A stretch of 19,215 nucleotides of DNA from an uncultured Desulfobacterium sp. (GTDB lineage Bacteria > Desulfobacterota > Desulfobacteria > Desulfobacterales > Desulfobacteraceae). The DNA lies in NCBI GenBank assembly GCA_937124525.1, contig CAKZLA010000245.1, positions 1-19,215 on the forward strand, given 5' to 3'. A program made the translations under genes and the position numbers. The notes under the pieces are model-generated. The model was given only the letters and a program-made list of their open reading frames with translations, had not been told where the DNA came from and made no database searches. The first letter of the stretch is position 1. Every line of letters starts with the position of its first letter. Of the stretch, positions 15,917 through 19,215 are shown in pieces.

Positions 15917-16150
15917 CGCCCCTGTTTCTGATACTCGATGATCAAGTTTTTGGAATATACATGGCAGTAAGCACCTGCCACAACGAAGATAGAAAATGGT
16001 ATTATACCGCCTCCGAGGAGTGCCCTGACCGGAACGGAAACGTCGGGGGGTATTTTTGCCCTTCCTCTTTGGTTTCCAATGTTCCCGGAGGCTCTGCTGG
16101 CGGCACTCTGCTGCTTCATTTTCTTAATAAAAAAACGGAAACAAATACCC
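15917..16150. other. 234-nt gap between the nucleotidyltransferase and trpS
   Basis: No convincing gene is seen here. Three readings compete. A plus-strand frame from ATG 15961 runs into trpS out of frame. A second plus-strand frame is continuous with trpS and would add a hydrophobic segment (ALLAALCCFIFLIKKRK) from ATG 16079. A minus-strand frame (15913-16209) has a hydrophobic stretch near its end but lacks a ribosome-binding site and overlaps the trpS start. The gap also holds copy B of the dispersed hairpin repeat. I see no T-box, leader peptide with Trp codons or clear promoter. Confidence 0.4.
15959..15984 (-). repeat. Dispersed hairpin repeat, copy B
   Basis: The plus strand reads ACATGGCA, then GTAAGCACC, then TGCCACAAC, matching copy A (4198-4223) at 24 of 26 bases. 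The minus-strand RNA forms GUGGCAG / CUGCCAU around a 7-nt loop. Of the two differences from copy A, one is in the loop and one turns a G-C pair into a G-U pair, so the fold is kept. It is followed on the plus strand by an A-rich stretch, like copies A and C. Confidence 0.6.
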
Positions 16151-17158
16151 ATGAAAAGTGCAGACCATCTCACCGGTATTACCACCACCGGCACCCCCCA
16201 TCTTGGCAACTACGTGGGGGCCATCCGGCCCGCCATCCAGTCCAGCCGGGAAGAGAATAGACAATGTTATTACTTTCTTGCCGACTACCATGCCATCATC
16301 AAATGCCAGGACCCGGCACGCATCCGACAATCGGCCCTGGAAGTGGCTGCCACCTGGATTGCCCTGGGCCTTGACACTGACACCTCCATATTTTACCGCC
16401 AGACCGATATCCCGGAAATCCCGGAACTGACCTGGATTCTCACCTGCATGACGGCCAAGGGCCTCATGAATCGTGCCCATGCCTACAAGGCTGCCGTGGC
16501 GGACAACGAGGCTGCTGGCAGAAAGGATCTGGATAAAGAGATCTCCATGGGACTATTCAGCTATCCCATTCTCATGGCCGCAGATATCCTCATGTTCAAC
16601 GCCCGCAAGGTGCCCGTGGGACGGGACCAGATCCAGCACCTGGAGATGACCCGGGACATTGCCGGGCGGTTCAATCACCAGTTCGGAGAACACTTTATCC
16701 TGCCCGAGGCCGTGGTGGATGAAGATACAGCCGTACTGGCAGGCCTTGATGGCAGAAAGATGAGTAAAAGCTACAACAACACCATTCCCCTGTTTGAGAC
16801 GGAAAAGAAGCTAAGAAAGCTGATCATGAAGATCAAGACCAACTCCCTTGCACCGGAAGAGCCCAAAGATCCGGCAACCTGCACCTTGTTTGCCATATAC
16901 AAGGCATTTGCCACCCGGGAAGAGACAGCGACCATGGCAGACAGATACCAGGAAGGCATTGGCTGGGGCACCATGAAACAAGAGCTGTTTGAACATCTCA
17001 ACGAGGTGCTGAAGGGTCCCCGGGAGACTTACAACGAGCTGATTAAATCTCCGGGAGACATTGATGCTGTGCTGAAAAAAGGAGCCATCCGTGCCCGGGA
17101 ATATTCCGTGCCCATGCTGGACCGGGTTAAAAAGGCCATTGGCATCCAGGCACTATAA
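16151..17158 (+). CDS. trpS: Tryptophanyl-tRNA synthetase
   Basis: TrpS charges tRNA-Trp with tryptophan. The 335-residue class I synthetase has the HIGH-type signature in TGTPHLGN (about 13-20) and the KMSKS loop GRKMSKSYNN (KMSKS at 203-207). Further family blocks are YYFLADYHAI, GLMNRAHAYKA, LFSYPILMAADILMF and PVGRDQIQHLEMTRDI. Length is normal. I chose ATG 16151 (MKSADHLTGITTTG) because synthetases of this family start only a few residues before the first strand. The frame is open to ATG 16079, which would add 24 mostly hydrophobic residues, unlikely for a cytosolic enzyme. The ribosome-binding site is weak (GGAAAC about 10 nt upstream). It lies 234 nt after the nucleotidyltransferase and ends in a convergent gap with the pseudouridine synthase gene. 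Confidence 0.95.
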   Translation: MKSADHLTGITTTGTPHLGNYVGAIRPAIQSSREENRQCYYFLADYHAIIKCQDPARIRQSALEVAATWIALGLDTDTSIFYRQTDIPEIPELTWILTCMTAKGLMNRAHAYKAAVADNEAAGRKDLDKEISMGLFSYPILMAADILMFNARKVPVGRDQIQHLEMTRDIAGRFNHQFGEHFILPEAVVDEDTAVLAGLDGRKMSKSYNNTIPLFETEKKLRKLIMKIKTNSLAPEEPKDPATCTLFAIYKAFATREETATMADRYQEGIGWGTMKQELFEHLNEVLKGPRETYNELIKSPGDIDAVLKKGAIRAREYSVPMLDRVKKAIGIQAL

Positions 17159-17207
17159 ACCATAGGAACTGTTCGCCCCAGATAAGCTTGTGATCCAGGA
17201 ATCATTC

Positions 17208-17239
17208 ATCATTACAGCTACAAATGTCGCTGTAATGAT
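17208..17239. repeat. Strong inverted repeat ATCATTACAGC / GCTGTAATGAT after trpS
   Basis: The arms at 17208-17218 and 17229-17239 are perfect 11-bp complements around a 10-nt loop that is itself partly symmetrical. It lies 50 nt past the trpS stop, between convergent genes. It reads as a stem-loop on both strands, as a bidirectional 3'-end hairpin would, but neither side has a T-run. Confidence 0.65.
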
Positions 17240-17273
17240 ATGGGGCATTGACATACAATCCGCCCTGCCCCAT
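17240..17273. repeat. Inverted repeat ATGGGGCA / TGCCCCAT
   Basis: Perfect 8-bp arms at 17240-17247 and 17266-17273 enclose an 18-nt loop. It abuts the 11-bp inverted repeat with no spacer. On the plus strand it is followed by an AT-rich stretch (TAATTAATTAAAA). It may contribute to a transcription end between the convergent genes. Confidence 0.5.
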
Positions 17274-17308
17274 CTGTAATTAATTAAAACCCCAATTCAG
17301 GACTGTCC

Positions 17309-17322
17309 CTTCCCCGGGGAAG
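17309..17322. repeat. Perfect palindrome CTTCCCCGGGGAAG next to the pseudouridine synthase stop
   Basis: A 14-bp palindrome without a loop lies 1 nt beyond the stop codon of the minus-strand gene. A second perfect palindrome, AAGCTTAAGCTT (17320-17331), spans that stop and shares two or three bases with it. About 20 nt further on the minus strand is GGGGTTTT followed by AT-rich DNA, which could be a weak terminator together with the CCCC arm. Confidence 0.45.
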
Positions 17323-17323
17323 C

Positions 17324-18022
17324 TTAAGCTTGAAGAGACTTGACCTCCCCCGGGGTCAGATAACGCCATTTTCCCTGGACAAGGTCTCCCAATGCCACGC
17401 GGCCCATGCGCACCCGCTTGAGGTGGGCCACATCATTGCCGGTTTTACTCACCATGCGCCGGATCTGTCTATTAATCCCCTGTTTAAGTACAATCTTAAA
17501 TCCGTGGGATCCTGTGCGCCACACCCGGGCAGCTCTCGTTCTTTTTCCATCAAGAACAATACCCCTGGCCATTTTTTCCAGGGCACCCCGGCTCACCGGT
17601 TTAACCGTTGTAACGGAATACTCTTTTTCATGGTTAAATGAGGGATGGGACAGACGGTTATGAAGTTCCCCATCATCGGTGAGCAAAATCAACCCACAGG
17701 AATCCTTATCCAGTCGTCCCACGGGATAAATCCGCTGGGAAACATTTACCAGATCAAGGACAATGGGCTCCCGGCCCTGGCGGGCACAGGAGGAGATCAC
17801 CCCCTCAGGTTTATTCAGGGCAATATAAATCAAAGCTTTATCCAAAGCTATCTGCACGGGCTTTCCATCAAAGGAGATGGCATCCACCTCGGGGTCTATT
17901 TTGGTTCCCGGCGTTGTCACCGTGGTTCCATTGACCTCAACCCGGCCCTGGGAAATCAAGACCTCCCCCTGTCGCCGGGAACAGATTCCCGCCTTGGACA
18001 AAAATTTCTGAAGTCTCATCAT
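17324..18022 (-). CDS. Pseudouridine synthase, RsuA/RluB/RluE/RluF family
   Basis: This enzyme isomerises a uridine in ribosomal RNA to pseudouridine. The 232-residue protein has an N-terminal S4 RNA-binding domain (about 2-50: RLQKFLSKAGICSRRQGEVLISQGRVEVNG) and the catalytic domain. The active-site Asp is Asp105 in VGRLDKDSCGLILLT. Other family blocks are YIALNKPEGVISS, HEKEYSVT, the RNA-contacting GINRQIRRMVSKTG and the ending LKRVRMGRVALGDL. The GRLDKDS form and NHEKEY resemble RluF, but RluB-like 23S or RsuA-like 16S targets cannot be excluded, so no symbol is given. The ATG at 18022 overlaps the argJ stop (ATGA), so the two genes are cotranscribed and probably coupled. Confidence 0.9.
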   Translation of the reverse strand: MMRLQKFLSKAGICSRRQGEVLISQGRVEVNGTTVTTPGTKIDPEVDAISFDGKPVQIALDKALIYIALNKPEGVISSCARQGREPIVLDLVNVSQRIYPVGRLDKDSCGLILLTDDGELHNRLSHPSFNHEKEYSVTTVKPVSRGALEKMARGIVLDGKRTRAARVWRTGSHGFKIVLKQGINRQIRRMVSKTGNDVAHLKRVRMGRVALGDLVQGKWRYLTPGEVKSLQA

Positions 18023-19188
18023 GAACGATAATCTGCATTGATTTTGACATAATTTTCAGAAAAATCACAAAACATGAAAAAATCACTGTGGTCCCCCAGG
18101 TTAAGATCCAGGACTATCTCAAGCTCATCGGCCTTCATCCCTTTGGCTGCCTCTTTTTCCGCATCCACCCCCTGCCATACCCCACCCATCACCAGGGGAA
18201 CCTCTCCAAAAAAAAGATCCATTTTATCGGGGTCCACCATGGCTCCTGACCGGCCCGCAGCTGCGGTGATGCGGCCCCAGTTGGGATCTTCACCGTAAAG
18301 GGCGGTCTTCACAAGGTTGGAATGGGCAATGGCCTCGGCTGTTAAAAATGCGTCATGGGCCGAGGCTGCCCCCCGGACCACAATGCGGGCAAGTTTGGTG
18401 GCTCCCTCGCCGTCCCGGACGACCATTTTTGAAAGCTCAAGCAAGGTTTCATCCATCACCCGCTGGAACTCCAGGGCATCGTCGCTATCCTCCAGAACCG
18501 CCCCGGACATACCGTTGGCCATGGCAATGAGCATGTCATTGGTGCTGGTGTCCCCATCCACGGAGATGCGGTTAAACGAAACACCACAGGCTTTTTGAAG
18601 TACGGTTTTCAAAAGCGTGGAGGAGATATCCAAGTCGGTGCACACAAAGGCCAGCATGGTGGCCATGTTGGGCCGGATCATGCCCGACCCCTTGGCAAAG
18701 CCGCACACGGTGAAGGTTTTACCTTTGATTGTGCAGGTTTTACTCACCATTTTTTTTGCAAGGTCTGTGGTGAGGATGGCTTCTGCAAAATCATCGGCCT
18801 TGTCCGATGCCATGTCCGCAACCACAAGGGGAATTCCCGTGTGCATTTTTTCCATGGGGAGGGGGGCACCAATAACCCCGGTGGAGGATACCAGCACCAG
18901 GTCCTCGGGAATATTGAGAGCTTCTGCGGCAACCCGGGCTGTTTCCACTGCATCTTTATATCCTTGTTTCCCGGTAAAACAGTTGGCATTGCCCGAATTT
19001 ACCACCACTGCCTGACAAATACCGGGAACAATGCGTTCCCTCCCCAGGATCACCGGGGCTGCCACCACCTTATTGGTGGTAAAAAGAGCGGCGGCACAAG
19101 CAGGTCTTTGTGAATAAATGACCCCAAGATCTTTTTTACCATTTGTCTTGATGCCCGAAGCAATGCCGTTGAATTGAAATCCCTTCAT
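18019..19188 (-). CDS. argJ: Bifunctional glutamate N-acetyltransferase/ornithine acetyltransferase ArgJ
   Basis: ArgJ moves the acetyl group from N-acetylornithine to glutamate in the cyclic arginine pathway; bifunctional forms also make N-acetylglutamate from acetyl-CoA. The 389-residue protein is a self-cleaving Ntn-hydrolase-like enzyme. The cleavage site lies in GFAKGSGMIRPNMATML, between Ala176 and the nucleophile Thr177. Other family blocks are GIKTNGKKDLGVI at the start, NSGNANCFTG (about 64-73), SSTGVIGAPLP (101-111), RISVDGDTSTNDM, RDGEGATKLARI and the C-terminal YGEDPNWGRI. The ATG at 19188 is preceded by GGGAG about 11 nt upstream. Whether it is mono- or bifunctional cannot be read from sequence; finding a separate argA or argE elsewhere would inform this. 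It overlaps the pseudouridine synthase gene by 4 nt. Confidence 0.95.
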   Translation of the reverse strand: MKGFQFNGIASGIKTNGKKDLGVIYSQRPACAAALFTTNKVVAAPVILGRERIVPGICQAVVVNSGNANCFTGKQGYKDAVETARVAAEALNIPEDLVLVSSTGVIGAPLPMEKMHTGIPLVVADMASDKADDFAEAILTTDLAKKMVSKTCTIKGKTFTVCGFAKGSGMIRPNMATMLAFVCTDLDISSTLLKTVLQKACGVSFNRISVDGDTSTNDMLIAMANGMSGAVLEDSDDALEFQRVMDETLLELSKMVVRDGEGATKLARIVVRGAASAHDAFLTAEAIAHSNLVKTALYGEDPNWGRITAAAGRSGAMVDPDKMDLFFGEVPLVMGGVWQGVDAEKEAAKGMKADELEIVLDLNLGDHSDFFMFCDFSENYVKINADYRS

Positions 19189-19215
19189 TGTATTTTAATC
19201 TCCCTGTTTGACTTT

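Noticed and set aside
16079..16150. N-terminal membrane extension of TrpS from ATG 16079
   Set aside because: TrpS is cytosolic and ATG 16151 gives the standard N-terminus. The hydrophobic 24 residues are probably untranslated leader.
15961..16260. Plus-strand 99-codon frame from ATG 15961
   Set aside because: It has no ribosome-binding site, begins inside the dispersed repeat, and ends inside trpS out of frame, with a His/Arg/Pro-rich tail typical of a wrong phase.
17208..17239. Intrinsic terminator for trpS
   Set aside because: The stem is strong but no T-run follows it on the plus strand, and none on the minus strand, so I list it as an inverted repeat only.

Overview
The window reads as a housekeeping and envelope-biogenesis region of a Gram-negative, lipid A-making bacterium. 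The gene order lysS-lolC/E-lolD-bamA-skp-lpxD-lpxA-lpxI-lpxB, the use of LpxI, the Myxococcus/Geobacter-style pilC-pilS pair and a DHH-CBS-CBS-tRNA nucleotidyltransferase fusion all point to a deltaproteobacterium (Desulfobacterota). A sulfate reducer of the Desulfobacteraceae type is my best guess. This is inferred from gene content and order; there is no rRNA in the window.

Layout. Positions 1-12993 form one long minus-strand block, transcribed from right to left: pilC, pilS-like kinase, lysS, lolC/E, lolD, bamA, skp, lpxD, lpxA, lpxI and lpxB, the last cut by the left edge. Most junctions overlap or are only a few bases apart. The exceptions are about 70 nt before lysS, 67 nt before bamA and 232 nt before skp. 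A divergent intergenic region (12994-13219) separates this block from two plus-strand genes: the DHH-CBS-nucleotidyltransferase fusion (13220-15916) and trpS (16151-17158). trpS converges, across a palindrome-rich gap, on a minus-strand pair: an RsuA/RluF-type pseudouridine synthase gene and argJ, which overlap by 4 nt.

How the genes fit together. LpxA, LpxD, LpxI and LpxB are four of the early lipid A enzymes. BamA inserts beta-barrel proteins into the outer membrane and Skp chaperones them across the periplasm. LolD with LolC/E is the inner-membrane ABC machine that releases lipoproteins for transport to the outer membrane, so the centre of the window is an outer-membrane assembly operon. 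PilC and the PilS-like kinase belong to type IV pilus assembly and its control, without pilB, pilT or pilR beside them. LysS, TrpS, the nucleotidyltransferase and the pseudouridine synthase serve translation; ArgJ serves arginine synthesis.

I see no CRISPR array, prophage, insertion sequence, tRNA or rRNA, and no clear new system. The points most worth a second look are: a short hairpin-forming repeat found three times, only between genes; an extra N-terminal domain in BamA; the absence of fabZ between lpxD and lpxA; the three-part nucleotidyltransferase; and a run of inverted repeats in the skp leader.
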